64,000 nucleotides of DNA, taken from Sphingopyxis sp. H115. GTDB lineage: Bacteria; Pseudomonadota; Alphaproteobacteria; Sphingomonadales; Sphingomonadaceae. How positions within the stretch are numbered: the stretch's first letter is position 1; every line of letters starts with the position of its first letter. The stretch spans positions 1-64,000 of the forward strand of contig NZ_LNSA01000018.1 in assembly GCF_001468465.1 (NCBI RefSeq), read 5' to 3'. Of the stretch, positions 8,153 to 17,469 are shown piece after piece. The notes below the pieces were generated by a model, which searched no databases, was not told the DNA's origin, and saw only the letters and a program-made list of their open reading frames with translations. The position numbers were made by a program, and so were the translations under genes.

Positions 8153-9499
8153 ATGCTTGTTCGAATCGAATTGAAGGATGTCGAAATCGGTATGTTCGTC
8201 CACGCCTTTGAAGGGTCGTGGTTCGATCATCCGTTCTGGCGCCGCTATTTCCGGGTCGAAACGCAGGAGCAACTCGACCGGATCCGCAATTCGGACATCG
8301 ACGGGATTATCATCGACGACGAGCGCGGGCGCGGGCCCGCCGACGGCCGCGAGCCCGACGCACCGGCGCAAATGCAGCGCGCCGCGCGCGCGCCGGCCTC
8401 CGGGCGGGGGCAGGGCAAGGCCAAGCCGGTTCGCACGGCCGCAGTCTTTTCGCCGCCGCACTCGCCCGCGGACGAAGCGTCGCGCCGCCGCACAGGATAT
8501 GTCGGCGAATGTCGCCGGGCAAAGCGGACGATCGACCGGACGTGCGCGGCGGTGGTCGACATGTTCGACGATGCGCGATTGGGCCGCGCGATCGGGGTTC
8601 GCCGGATGGTCCGGCTCGCCGGCACGATCGGCGCGTCTATCGAGCGCGATTCCAAGGCGCTGATCAACCTCGTCCGGTTGAAAGAGAAGGATGAATATAC
8701 CTATCTCCACTCGGTCGCGGTGTGCGCGCTGATGATCAATTTTGCCCGTCATCTCGAACTCGACCCGCAACAGGTCGAGGATCTTGGGGTCGCGGGCCTG
8801 TTGCACGATATCGGCAAGGTCGCGGTGTCCGATCAGATTTTGAACAAGCCCGGCGGACTATCGAAGGACGAAATGCGTTCGGTTCGGTCGCACCCGGTCG
8901 CCGGATATCGCCTGCTCGCGAGTTCGCCGGGTGCCCCCGCCCTCGCGCTGGAACTCTGTTTGCGCCACCATGAAAAGGTCGATGGCACCGGATATCCCGG
9001 CGGGCTGAAGGGCGACGAGCTATCTCTCGCCGCGCGCATGGGGGCGATTTGCGACGTTTATGACGCGGTGACGTCGAACCGCCCCTATAAGCGTGCATGG
9101 ACGCCCTGCGAGGCGCTGACGGCGATGAAGCAGTGGGAGGGGCATTTCGACCCAGTGCTGCTCGACCGTTTTGCCGACAGCCTGGGCATCTATGCGGTCG
9201 GGACATTGGTCCGGCTGTCCACCGGCGAGTTGGGCATTGTCGTCGGAAGCACTGGCGAAGCCGACGAGGATGTCGTCGTTCGCGCTTTTTTCGATTGCGC
9301 GATGCTGGCCGAGATCGAGCCCGTCGATCGTGCGATCGCGCCCTCCGCCGAACATCCGCGGATCGTCGGGCGCGACAGCCCCAGTTTCTGGCGTTTCGAC
9401 GATTGGGAGACGCTGCGGGCCCGCTTGCTTGCGCCGCCCGAGGCGCGCGAGGCGGCGGTTGGCGAGGGGCGACCGATCGGTCCGCGCGGCCTTGCGTAG
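8153..9499 (+). CDS. HD-GYP domain cyclic-di-GMP phosphodiesterase
   Basis: An N-terminal DUF3391-like segment (MLVRIELKDVEIGMFVHAF) is followed by an HD-GYP domain. Catalytic motifs are intact: LLHDIGK at about residue 217, HPVAGYRLL, HHEKVDGTGYPGG at about 271, and CDVYDAVTSNRPYK. HD-GYP proteins hydrolyse cyclic-di-GMP. A GTG at 8117 in frame is only one base from the GGAGG at 8111-8115, so ATG 8153, which begins the conserved domain, is preferred although its ribosome site is weak. It lies next to a diguanylate cyclase on the same strand, so the pair could set a local cyclic-di-GMP balance. Confidence 0.9.
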   Translation: MLVRIELKDVEIGMFVHAFEGSWFDHPFWRRYFRVETQEQLDRIRNSDIDGIIIDDERGRGPADGREPDAPAQMQRAARAPASGRGQGKAKPVRTAAVFSPPHSPADEASRRRTGYVGECRRAKRTIDRTCAAVVDMFDDARLGRAIGVRRMVRLAGTIGASIERDSKALINLVRLKEKDEYTYLHSVAVCALMINFARHLELDPQQVEDLGVAGLLHDIGKVAVSDQILNKPGGLSKDEMRSVRSHPVAGYRLLASSPGAPALALELCLRHHEKVDGTGYPGGLKGDELSLAARMGAICDVYDAVTSNRPYKRAWTPCEALTAMKQWEGHFDPVLLDRFADSLGIYAVGTLVRLSTGELGIVVGSTGEADEDVVVRAFFDCAMLAEIEPVDRAIAPSAEHPRIVGRDSPSFWRFDDWETLRARLLAPPEAREAAVGEGRPIGPRGLA

Positions 9500-9594
9500 C
9501 GCGCCGACGGCAAACCCTTATCCGCCGGGGCCGACCGGTTTTTTCCGGTAAGACGATTAACCCGCCGCAAGCATTTATCATTTAGGGCAAGCCC

Positions 9595-11400
9595 ATGCGC
9601 CTCGCGACAATCACCAACTGGGCCTATGGCGCGACCGTCGTGTTGACGATCGTGTCGAGCACGACGATGATCTTTGCGTCCAACGCGCAGGATCGCGAGC
9701 GCGCCGCAGTCGAGCAACGATATGTCCTCGACCGCGCGACCGCCGAATTGGGCAATGAAATCTACCTGCTGAGCGACCGGGCGCGGCAATTCGTCAACAC
9801 CGACGACCCCACCTATCTGGCGGCCTATCGCAGCGAAGTCGCGGCGTTGAAGGCGATCGAGGAGCGCATCGCGCATATCGGCAATGCCGGCGCGACCGCG
9901 AGCGAGCTTGGCGCGTTGAAGGAGGCGATCGCGCTGGCCGACACGCTCCACGACGAGCAGGAAGCCGCGCTGAAGGCTTATGTGAGCGGCGATGTGGCCG
10001 CCGCGCGGAAAATCCTGTTCGGGGCCGAATATGAACGGCAGCTCGACCGCGCCGAACTCGATATCCAGCGCTTCCAGGACCGGCTCGACAGCCGGATCGC
10101 CGCGCAAGTCGCCGATGCGACCGAGATTTCGCAGCTGTGGAAGCGGATATCCGAGGTCGCGCTGGCGCTGACCGCGCTGCTCGTGCTGTGCGTCCTCTAT
10201 TTCGTTTTCAAGCAGCGCGTCCTGCACCCGGTGGTGAAGCTGAGCGATGTGGTCAACCGGCTTGCGGTACAGGATTATGCCGCCGAGCCGCCCGAATTCA
10301 GCCAGATCGACGAGATTGGCGACATGGCGCAGGCGATCCGCATCTTCCGCGAAAACGGCCTCGAGCGGCAGCGGCTGGAAGCCGAACGCGATGCCGACCG
10401 CATGATGCGCGATCTGTTGTCGCGGATGACCCAGCGCATGCAGGGTTGCGACACGCTTCACGACTTGCAGGAGGTCGTCCAGCGTTTCGTCCCCGAAATC
10501 GCGCCGGGCCTGCCGGGGCGGCTGTACCTGCTCGACAAACAGCGCAACCTTGTCGTCGAAGCAGGAAGCTGGCTCGGGCCGGTTCGGTCGGCGGGGCAAT
10601 TTTCCCCGATATCCTGCTGGGCGCTGCGGCGCGGGCTTCGTCATCGCCCCGCCGGCGACAATGTCGACGTGCCCTGCGATCATGTCGATCGCGACACCGG
10701 GCTGCCGATCGATACCTTGTGCTTGCCGCTGACGGCGCAGCGCGAGACGCTTGGGCTGCTCTATTTCGAGATGCCCGCGGACGAGGCGCCACGGATCGCC
10801 GCGCAGATGATCTATTTCGACATGCTCGCGGAAAATATCGGGCTGGCGATCGCCAACCTTCAGCTTCGCGACACGCTGCGCGAGATGGCGATGGCCGACT
10901 CGCTGACCGGCCTCGCCAACCGGCGGCAACTCGGCCATGTGCTCGAGACGCAGATCGCGCAGGCCGAGCGCTTGGGCGAGCCGCTCGGCTGCCTGATGAT
11001 CGACGTCGACCATTTCAAGCGTTTCAACGATGTCCATGGCCATGAGGCGGGCGACGCCGTGCTGCGCGCGGTCGGCCAGGTGCTCGCCAATGTGACCCGC
11101 GAAACGGGGCTGGCCTTTCGTTATGGGGGAGAGGAGTTTCTGGTACTGTTGCCGACGCTGTCGTCCCGGCAGGCCGAAGATCGTGCGCAGGATATCCGCG
11201 CGCGCATCGCGGCGCTGGAACTCGGGCATGGTGGCAAGGATCTCGATCCGATCAGCGTGTCAGTCGGGGTCGCGGTCGCGCCGGTTCATTGCGGGTTCGA
11301 CCGGCTGGTGCGCACCGCCGACGCCGCGCTGCTCCGCGCGAAGGCGAACGGCCGCGACCGCGCCGAAATGGCGCAGCCGAGGGAGGCGAAGGCCGAATAG
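9595..11400 (+). CDS. Membrane-bound diguanylate cyclase (HAMP-GAF-GGDEF)
   Basis: 601 residues: membrane segment 10-28, periplasmic helical sensor about 30-180, second membrane segment about 184-206, HAMP 207-260, GAF-like domain about 280-425, GGDEF domain from about 432. The active-site loop is RYGGEEF at about 511, and the GGDEF start signature MADSLTGLANRR and DVDHFKRFNDVHGH are intact, so it should make cyclic-di-GMP. The usual inhibitory RxxD site five residues before the active loop reads RETG, so product inhibition may be lost. It sits 95 bases after the HD-GYP gene. Confidence 0.92.
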   Translation: MRLATITNWAYGATVVLTIVSSTTMIFASNAQDRERAAVEQRYVLDRATAELGNEIYLLSDRARQFVNTDDPTYLAAYRSEVAALKAIEERIAHIGNAGATASELGALKEAIALADTLHDEQEAALKAYVSGDVAAARKILFGAEYERQLDRAELDIQRFQDRLDSRIAAQVADATEISQLWKRISEVALALTALLVLCVLYFVFKQRVLHPVVKLSDVVNRLAVQDYAAEPPEFSQIDEIGDMAQAIRIFRENGLERQRLEAERDADRMMRDLLSRMTQRMQGCDTLHDLQEVVQRFVPEIAPGLPGRLYLLDKQRNLVVEAGSWLGPVRSAGQFSPISCWALRRGLRHRPAGDNVDVPCDHVDRDTGLPIDTLCLPLTAQRETLGLLYFEMPADEAPRIAAQMIYFDMLAENIGLAIANLQLRDTLREMAMADSLTGLANRRQLGHVLETQIAQAERLGEPLGCLMIDVDHFKRFNDVHGHEAGDAVLRAVGQVLANVTRETGLAFRYGGEEFLVLLPTLSSRQAEDRAQDIRARIAALELGHGGKDLDPISVSVGVAVAPVHCGFDRLVRTADAALLRAKANGRDRAEMAQPREAKAE

Positions 11401-11433
11401 CCGCCGCGCGGGTGCGCAGCGGCCATCCGACGA

Positions 11434-13512
11434 TCAGAAGCGATAGCCGATCGTTCCCATCACATTGCGCGGGGCGCCGACGAAACAGTCGCCGCGCGCC
11501 AGGCACGATGCGTAATATTTGTTGTTGAGCAGGTTGGTGGCGTTGACCGCGAAACGCCAATTGGTCCAGCTGATCTCGGCCAGCGCATCGACCGTCGTGC
11601 GCGATGGCGTGACGATCGACCACACCGGGCTCGTCGAGACGCTCTTGCCGCTGTAGACGACGCCGCCGCCAAGGCGGAGCTGCGCGTCCTCGGGAAGGCC
11701 GAAGGTCTTGGTCGACCAGAACGACGCGGTGTGGCGCGGCATATAGTCGAGGCTGGTGTTGGTTTCCGACTTGAGCTTGGCATAGCCGTAATTGGCGAGC
11801 AGCTCGAAATTGCCGGGCAGCGTGTGGCTGGCCTCGATCTCGAAACCCTTGGTATCGAGTACGCCCGACTGGGCCGTGCCGCCGGCGGCAAGATAGAGGA
11901 CGCGGTTGCGCTCCTTGATCTTGAAGGCGGTGGCGGTGACGAGCGTGTTTGCCGTCGGCTGCCACTTCACGCCGGCTTCATACTGCGTGCCCGTCTGCGG
12001 CCGGTAGGGATCGCCGAAGGTGCCGTCGCCGTTTTCGATGCGGCCGGCGACCGGCAGGAAGCTCTCGGTGTAGCTGAAAAAGGGCGAGATGCCCGCGCCG
12101 ATCTCGCCGATGATGCCGGCGCGGAAGGTGGTGGCATTGTCCTTCTGCCCCGACGATCCGGTGACGCGGTCGCGGCGCGCGCCAAGCACGACCGAGACGC
12201 GGTCGAAGAAGCGGATCTGGTCCTGGACATAGACGCCGAGCTGCTTCTGGCTTTCCGGGGTGAAATCGCCGCTGGGTTCGTAAGCGAGCAACGCGTCGCC
12301 GTCGATATCGTAGAGGTCGACGATCTCGAAGCCGAAAATCCCCCGCTTTTGCACCTTGTTCCAGCTGTAGTCGACGCCGACGAGCAGCTTGTGCGCGATA
12401 TTGGCGCCGGTGTCGAAATTGAACTGCAGATTATTGTCGGTCGAAAAGACGTTCATCCGCGCGTCGCTGGCGTCGGCATAGAGGCCGATGGTGCGCCCGT
12501 CGGTGCCATAGACCGAGAAGGGATCCTGCGGGTTCGTATAGCTGTCGGCATAGTGCGTCTTATATTCGAGGTCGCTGTCGATATAGCGCGCCTTGAGGCT
12601 GAGCTGCACATGGTCCGAGAAGCGGTGCGTGATCGATCCGCCGCCCTGAAGCGAGCGGCCGGCATAACGGTCCCAGCCGGGCTTGCCGACGAAGGTGTAG
12701 CGATCGAGCTGCGCGCCGGCGACGGTGTTGGGCCGGAAGGTGCCGACGATCGGCAGGAATTGCGAGGTCGAGCCGGTGTCGTCCTCCTGATAGAGGCCGG
12801 TCAGCACGACGTCGGTGTCGGGGGTCGGTTGCCAGCGGATCGAGGGCGCGAACATCACGCGGTCGTCGGGGACGTGGTCGATATAGGTGTCGGCATCGCG
12901 CGCGCGGCCGACGAGGCGGACCGCGAGATTGTCGGCGAGCGCGAGGTTGATGTCGCCGAGCACTTCCTTGCGGTCATGGCTGCCATAAACAAGGCTCACT
13001 TCGCCGCGCGTATCGAAGTCGGGGGTCTTGCTGACCAGGTTGACGAGGCCGCCGATCGAACCCTGCCCGAACAGCACCGAAGCCGGGCCGCGCACGATCT
13101 CGACGCGCGAGAAATTATAGGGGTCAGAGGTGATCGAGGCATAATAGCTGAAGATATCGCGCATGCCGTCGCGGAATTGCAGCGCATCGAGCCCGCGGAC
13201 GTTGAACCCGTCGACGCGGGTGTCGCGGCCATAGGGATTGGCGAGGACGCCGGCGGCATATTTCACCGTGTCGCTGATGCTGATCGCGCCCTGCGCTTCA
13301 TATTGTTCGGCGGTGACGACCTTGATCGGCTGCGGCAATTCGGTGAGCGCGGTGTCGGTCTTGGTTCCGGTATAGCCGGTGACGACGATGGTGTCCTCGC
13401 CGGCGACCGCATCGGCGTCGGCAGTCTCGACGGCTTCGTCGGCGCGCGCGGCGGCGGCCGTGAAGGCGAGGGCGGCGGCGCCGCCCATGGCGAGCGTGCG
13501 GACGAGTTTCAT
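11434..13512 (-). CDS. TonB-dependent siderophore receptor
   Basis: Outer-membrane active transporter for iron-siderophore complexes. Residues 1-24 form a signal peptide (ending AAARA), the TonB box region follows (DTIVVTGYTGTKTD), the plug spans about 55-170 with the conserved VEIVRGPASVLFGQGSIGG, and a 22-strand barrel fills the rest and ends in the typical aromatic terminus GYRF. 692 residues is normal for the siderophore-receptor subfamily. The start at 13512 has an AAGGGA ribosome site. Fur-like sequences lie directly upstream (13528-13581). The ligand cannot be told from sequence. Confidence 0.93.
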   Translation of the reverse strand: MKLVRTLAMGGAAALAFTAAAARADEAVETADADAVAGEDTIVVTGYTGTKTDTALTELPQPIKVVTAEQYEAQGAISISDTVKYAAGVLANPYGRDTRVDGFNVRGLDALQFRDGMRDIFSYYASITSDPYNFSRVEIVRGPASVLFGQGSIGGLVNLVSKTPDFDTRGEVSLVYGSHDRKEVLGDINLALADNLAVRLVGRARDADTYIDHVPDDRVMFAPSIRWQPTPDTDVVLTGLYQEDDTGSTSQFLPIVGTFRPNTVAGAQLDRYTFVGKPGWDRYAGRSLQGGGSITHRFSDHVQLSLKARYIDSDLEYKTHYADSYTNPQDPFSVYGTDGRTIGLYADASDARMNVFSTDNNLQFNFDTGANIAHKLLVGVDYSWNKVQKRGIFGFEIVDLYDIDGDALLAYEPSGDFTPESQKQLGVYVQDQIRFFDRVSVVLGARRDRVTGSSGQKDNATTFRAGIIGEIGAGISPFFSYTESFLPVAGRIENGDGTFGDPYRPQTGTQYEAGVKWQPTANTLVTATAFKIKERNRVLYLAAGGTAQSGVLDTKGFEIEASHTLPGNFELLANYGYAKLKSETNTSLDYMPRHTASFWSTKTFGLPEDAQLRLGGGVVYSGKSVSTSPVWSIVTPSRTTVDALAEISWTNWRFAVNATNLLNNKYYASCLARGDCFVGAPRNVMGTIGYRF

Positions 13513-13527
13513 ATCATATCCCTTTTT

Positions 13528-13581
13528 TGCGACTCAATCTCAATTGGTCGCGTCGTTAGGGCTATTGATATTCATTCGCAA
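13528..13581 (-). promoter_or_regulatory. Fur-like sites upstream of the TonB receptor
   Basis: Read on the minus strand, TTGCGAATGAATATCAATA (13563-13581) resembles the alphaproteobacterial Fur/Irr consensus built on TGCAAATnATT. A second, similar stretch, read on the plus strand as TGCGACTCAATCTCAATTG (13528-13546), lies closer to the start. Both are AT-rich islands in a GC-rich setting and sit where a promoter for the receptor is expected. Iron control of such receptors is established for the family; these particular sites are inferred. Confidence 0.45.
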
Positions 13582-13623
13582 GAACAATGGCCGAAAAAAT
13601 GCAACGTGCCGGCCGGGAGCAAT

Positions 13624-13652
13624 CCCTTCGCCGTGCCAGCGCCGGCGAAGGG
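13624..13652 (-). terminator. Hairpin downstream of the DUF885 gene
   Basis: CCCTTCGCCG (13624-13633) and CGGCGAAGGG (13643-13652) form a perfect 10-bp stem with a 9-base loop, 12 bases past the DUF885 stop on the minus strand. No immediate U-tract follows, but ATTTTTT-like sequence comes about 25 bases later. It probably separates the DUF885 gene from the TonB receptor transcript. Confidence 0.5.
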
Positions 13653-13664
13653 CCTCGCCCCGCG

Positions 13665-15494
13665 TCAGGCCATTTGCGCGGCGGTCCAGCGGGTGATCAC
13701 CGATTCGAGCACCGAAATCGGCATGGCGCCCGCTGCCAGCGCGGTGTCGTGGAAAGCGCGCAGGTCGAACTTGTCGCCGAGCGCGGCCTTCGCCTGTTCG
13801 CGGATCGCGACCCACCGTGTCTGCCCGACCATGTAGCTCGTCGCCTGACCGGGCCAGACGCAATAGCGTTCGATTTCGGTGACGTTCGACGGCTCAGGGG
13901 TGCCGAGCGTGTCGTTATAGTAGCGGATCGCCTTCTCGCGCGTCCATTTATAATGGTGGAGCCCGGTGTCGGCGACGAGGCGTGCGGCGCGGAACATATA
14001 GCTCTGAAGATAGCCGAGCCGGCCCCACGGATCCTTTTCATAGACGCCCATCTCGTCGGCGAGCTGCTCGGCATAGAGGCCCCAGCCCTCGGTGTAGACC
14101 GAATAAGCGGGAAGGCGGCGAAGACGCGGGATTCCCTCGGCTTCCTGCGCGAGCGCGATCTGGTGATGATGGCCGGGCGAGGCTTCGTGATAGGTGAGCG
14201 TCGGCAGCGTCCAGCTCGGGTTTTCGGCGGTGTCGCGCAGATTGATATAATAGGCGCCGGGGCGCGAGCCGTCGAGCGCGGGGATCTGGTAATAGCCGCC
14301 GGTCGCGCCATCCTCGATATCCGCGGGGACGCGGCGGATCTCGACCTTCGCCTTGGGCAGGCGCCCGAAGGCTTCGGGAAGGCGCGCCTGGATCGCCTGC
14401 ATCTGGGCGTTGAGCTCGGCGATCAGTTTCGCCTTGCCCTCGTCGGTGTTGGGGTAAAGGAAGCGCGGATCCTTGCCGAGCGCGCGCATCCGTTCGGCGA
14501 CCGTCCCCTTGGTCATGCCCTGCGCCTTGAAGATCGCGTCGGCGCGCGCGCTGAGATCGGCGACGCGGTCGAGCCCGAGCTGGTGCACCTCCTCGGCCGA
14601 CATGCCCGTTGTCGTCGCATAGCGCAGCGCATAGGCATAATATTCGTCGCCCTTTGGCAGGCGCCAGACGCCGGCGTCGTGCGTGGCGCGCGGGCGCGCG
14701 GCGCGGAGCTCATCGGCCTGGCGGCGCATCGCCGGATAGATCTTGCCCTCGATAAGTGCGGCGCAGCGTTTGGCCCAGTCGCCGGGGATGTCCTTCGTCT
14801 TGGCGGCGAGATTCTTCGTCAGGCCGTTGGCGTCGGGTGCGGGGCCCCAGATGCGGTCGAACTGGCCGAGCGTGCGGTCGATGACAAAATCGGGCGGGAT
14901 GACCCCGTTCGCATGATCGGCCTTGATGCGGCCCGTTTCGTTATCGAGCTGCACCGCGAAATCAGCGCAGCGCGCGAGATAGGCCTCGGCATCGGCGGCG
15001 TTCGCGATGCTGTGCTGGTTGATCAGGAAGTCGGGGATCGAACGGTATGTGCCGCTCAATTGCGTCACCGGATGCGGTTCCGGCCAGCTGTGGAGGCCGT
15101 AGTCGAACGTGTCATAGGCGTTGACGAAATGCTCCCACGGATCACGGAAAGTTTCGTAATTTACGAGGTCCATCCCAGAAAGCTTTGAAACGTCGATCTT
15201 TTTCAGTTCGGTGAGGCCGTCGCGATAGAGCTGGTGGCTCCTCTTGATTCCCGCCGGAGAACGGTCGTCGAGCTTCGCCTTGAGCGGCAGGCGGGCGTCC
15301 TTGTCGAGCCCAAGCGCGGTCGCGAATTCGGGGCTTTCATCGACGAGCCGGTCGTAGAGGCGTTCGTAGAGCGCGGTGAGCTTCGCGCCTTCGCCGCTGG
15401 AGGCGTCGGCGACCATCGCGCGCGTGGGCGAGCGGACGCCCACGAGGGCGGACGTCGCGGCAAGCGTGGCGATCAGGGTGCGGCGGTCGAGCAT
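13665..15494 (-). CDS. Exported DUF885-family hydrolase (metallopeptidase-like)
   Basis: 609 residues. The N-terminus MLDRRTLIATLAATSALVG has a twin-arginine-like signal, so export in folded form is likely. DUF885 hallmarks are the zinc-site-like segment YHEASPGHHHQ and, about 30 residues later, YTEGWGLYAEQL, which together resemble the HEXXH plus downstream glutamate pattern of gluzincins in altered spacing. The family is thought to act on peptides or amino-acid derivatives, but substrates are poorly known. ATG 15494 follows GGAGAC; an upstream in-frame ATG at 15524 lacks support. The next gene downstream on this strand is the TonB receptor. Confidence 0.85.
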   Translation of the reverse strand: MLDRRTLIATLAATSALVGVRSPTRAMVADASSGEGAKLTALYERLYDRLVDESPEFATALGLDKDARLPLKAKLDDRSPAGIKRSHQLYRDGLTELKKIDVSKLSGMDLVNYETFRDPWEHFVNAYDTFDYGLHSWPEPHPVTQLSGTYRSIPDFLINQHSIANAADAEAYLARCADFAVQLDNETGRIKADHANGVIPPDFVIDRTLGQFDRIWGPAPDANGLTKNLAAKTKDIPGDWAKRCAALIEGKIYPAMRRQADELRAARPRATHDAGVWRLPKGDEYYAYALRYATTTGMSAEEVHQLGLDRVADLSARADAIFKAQGMTKGTVAERMRALGKDPRFLYPNTDEGKAKLIAELNAQMQAIQARLPEAFGRLPKAKVEIRRVPADIEDGATGGYYQIPALDGSRPGAYYINLRDTAENPSWTLPTLTYHEASPGHHHQIALAQEAEGIPRLRRLPAYSVYTEGWGLYAEQLADEMGVYEKDPWGRLGYLQSYMFRAARLVADTGLHHYKWTREKAIRYYNDTLGTPEPSNVTEIERYCVWPGQATSYMVGQTRWVAIREQAKAALGDKFDLRAFHDTALAAGAMPISVLESVITRWTAAQMA

Positions 15495-15542
15495 GGGGAG
15501 GTCTCCGTTGACTGTGTATTGCAAGACTATAACGGCGCCGCG

Positions 15543-16253
15543 TCAGCGCTGTCTTGTATCCATTTGACGTCGCCGCCACCAACCGGGGGTGGCGCCGGTC
15601 AGGCCGGCGACGGCGTGCGTCATATGCGCCTGGTCGGTAAAGTTCAGGCGATGCGCGATGTCGGCGAAGGGTTCGCAGCCAAGCCGTGCGGCGGCAAAGG
15701 CGGCGCGCGCGCGGACGTCGGCGCGATAGGATTTGGGCGTGCAGCCATAGGCCGAGCGGAAGCCGCGGCTGAGCGTTTCGGGGCGGACGCCCTTGTCGTC
15801 GGCCCAATCGGCGAGCGCGAAGGGAGCGAGCCGGCGCAGGTCGTCGGCGAGCATATCGGGCCAGTCGAGCGCCGTTGGTGCGTCAGCGACGAACATCTCG
15901 CCGAAAAGCGTCGATGCGGCCCGGCCGTCGCGTTCGGCGAGCCGGACGAGGCTGTCGGGATCGGCGACATGCCCGCGGACGATCGAAGTCGCCGCAAGCC
16001 GCGCCGGCAGGTCCAGCACGAGTACGCGCGCACCTCGCGCCTCGACCCGGTCGAGATGCGATTCATAGGCGTGGTGGATTAGCGCGTCGCCGGGGCGGAC
16101 GTTCCAGCGCCCCTCGTCGCCGGCCTCCTGATAACCGCCTTCGAGCACGACCGCGACAAAGGCGTCGTCGTGGCAATGGCGGTCGCGCAGCTCGCTGGGG
16201 CCGTGGTCGAGCAGGCCCAGCGGAGCGTCGGCGAAACAGGGCGGCGATGCCAT
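15543..16253 (-). CDS. AraC-family transcriptional regulator with cupin sensor
   Basis: 236 residues. The N-terminal half is a cupin-like sensor (HCHDDAFVAVVLEGGYQE, then RPGDALIHHAYESH). The C-terminal half contains two helix-turn-helix units (GVRPETLSRGFRSAYGCTPKSY and FADIAHRLNFTDQAHMTHAV) in AraC order. The start lies three bases after the stop of the mannose-1-phosphate guanylyltransferase gene, so the two are probably co-transcribed. Targets are unknown. Confidence 0.88.
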   Translation of the reverse strand: MASPPCFADAPLGLLDHGPSELRDRHCHDDAFVAVVLEGGYQEAGDEGRWNVRPGDALIHHAYESHLDRVEARGARVLVLDLPARLAATSIVRGHVADPDSLVRLAERDGRAASTLFGEMFVADAPTALDWPDMLADDLRRLAPFALADWADDKGVRPETLSRGFRSAYGCTPKSYRADVRARAAFAAARLGCEPFADIAHRLNFTDQAHMTHAVAGLTGATPGWWRRRQMDTRQR

Positions 16254-16256
16254 GAT

Positions 16257-17303
16257 CTATTCGCGCGCCTTTGCCGCGGCGCGAACCTCCTGCGACCGTT
16301 CGAGCGGGATGACCAATATATCGTCGCCGTCGACGATGACCGCGATATTGTCCATGCCGAGGATCGACACGCGCTTGTCGCCCGCGCGGACAAGGTTGCC
16401 GCGGCTTTCGTGGAGAAAGGCGTCGCCGGTGACCGCATTGTCGGCATCGTCCTTGTCGGCGAGCGCATGGATCGTGTGCCAGCAGCCAAGATCGGACCAG
16501 CCCATCGCGGCGGGGACGACGGCGACGCGATCGTCCTTTTCCATCACCGCATAATCGATCGAATCCGAGGGCGCTTTCGCAAATTCGATCGCGTCGGCAT
16601 AAAGCGCGTCGCCGTCGCGCATGCCGGCGGCGATCGCCTTGTCCGCCGCCTCGAAAATCGAGCGGCAATGCGTCAGCATCGCGTCGCGCATCCGCGCCGC
16701 GCGGAAAAGGAAAATCCCGGCGTTCCAGCTGTAGCCGCCCGCGGCGAGCATCGCCTCGGCGTCGGCGAGCGGGGGCTTTTCGACGAAGCGGTCGACCGCG
16801 AAGCCCCAATTTTCGCCGCCTTCGCCGAGCGGCTTGCCCGCGGCAATATAGCCGAAGCCGGTTTCGGGCCGATCGGGGGTGATGCCAAAGGTGACGAGCC
16901 AGTCGCGTTGCGCAAGGCGGACCCCCTTGGCGATCGCGGCGTGAAAAGCCGCGACGTCGGCGATGACATGGTCGCTCGGCATGACGAGGAGCAGCGTATC
17001 GGCGTCGGCCTGCGCAACGGCCAGCGCGATCGCTGCGGCGGTGTTGCGCGGCATCGGTTCGACGAGCAGTTGTTCCTCGCGGTCACCCATCTGTTCGCGG
17101 ACCATCGCGACATGGCCGTCGCCGCACAGCACGACGGGAGGCAGGAAATCGGGACCGGCTGGGGTGCGTTCGACGGTTTGGCGGAACAGGCTGCGCTGGC
17201 CGTGAAGAAGCAGGAACTGCTTGGCGCGCGTCCCCCGCGATTCGGGCCAGAGGCGCGTTCCGGCACCCCCGCACAGGATAACGGGCTGGATCATCAAGGT
17301 CAT
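16257..17303 (-). CDS. manC: Mannose-1-phosphate guanylyltransferase
   Basis: Makes GDP-mannose from mannose-1-phosphate and GTP for exopolysaccharide or glycan synthesis. The nucleotidyltransferase signature is near the N-terminus: VILCGGAGTRLWPESRG followed by KQFL. Other conserved segments are MPSDHVIAD, GYGYI-like GFGYIAAG, and FVEKPP. At 348 residues it has only the transferase domain and lacks the fused phosphomannose isomerase of longer ManC/AlgA proteins. A second ATG at 17294 (MIQPVIL) is an equally possible start. It lies back to back with the exopolysaccharide/PEP-CTERM operon, which fits a sugar-nucleotide supply role. Confidence 0.9.
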   Translation of the reverse strand: MTLMIQPVILCGGAGTRLWPESRGTRAKQFLLLHGQRSLFRQTVERTPAGPDFLPPVVLCGDGHVAMVREQMGDREEQLLVEPMPRNTAAAIALAVAQADADTLLLVMPSDHVIADVAAFHAAIAKGVRLAQRDWLVTFGITPDRPETGFGYIAAGKPLGEGGENWGFAVDRFVEKPPLADAEAMLAAGGYSWNAGIFLFRAARMRDAMLTHCRSIFEAADKAIAAGMRDGDALYADAIEFAKAPSDSIDYAVMEKDDRVAVVPAAMGWSDLGCWHTIHALADKDDADNAVTGDAFLHESRGNLVRAGDKRVSILGMDNIAVIVDGDDILVIPLERSQEVRAAAKARE

Positions 17304-17469
17304 TCGGCAGGTCTATCGCGCGATGCCGGGGGGGCAAGCGATAAGATGTGGGCGAAGCGCTTGAGATGGCCAGCATCTCGTCGCCGGCGGGACAAATGAT
17401 AAGTGTAAAATTAACCGACAGTTGACGCCTCGGCTGTAGTATCGCGCGGGCGAAAGGGTCCCGCGATCG

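Noticed and set aside
11731..13836. A 701-codon plus-strand frame over the TonB receptor
   Set aside because: Antisense shadow of a well-recognised receptor, with no start signal or motif.
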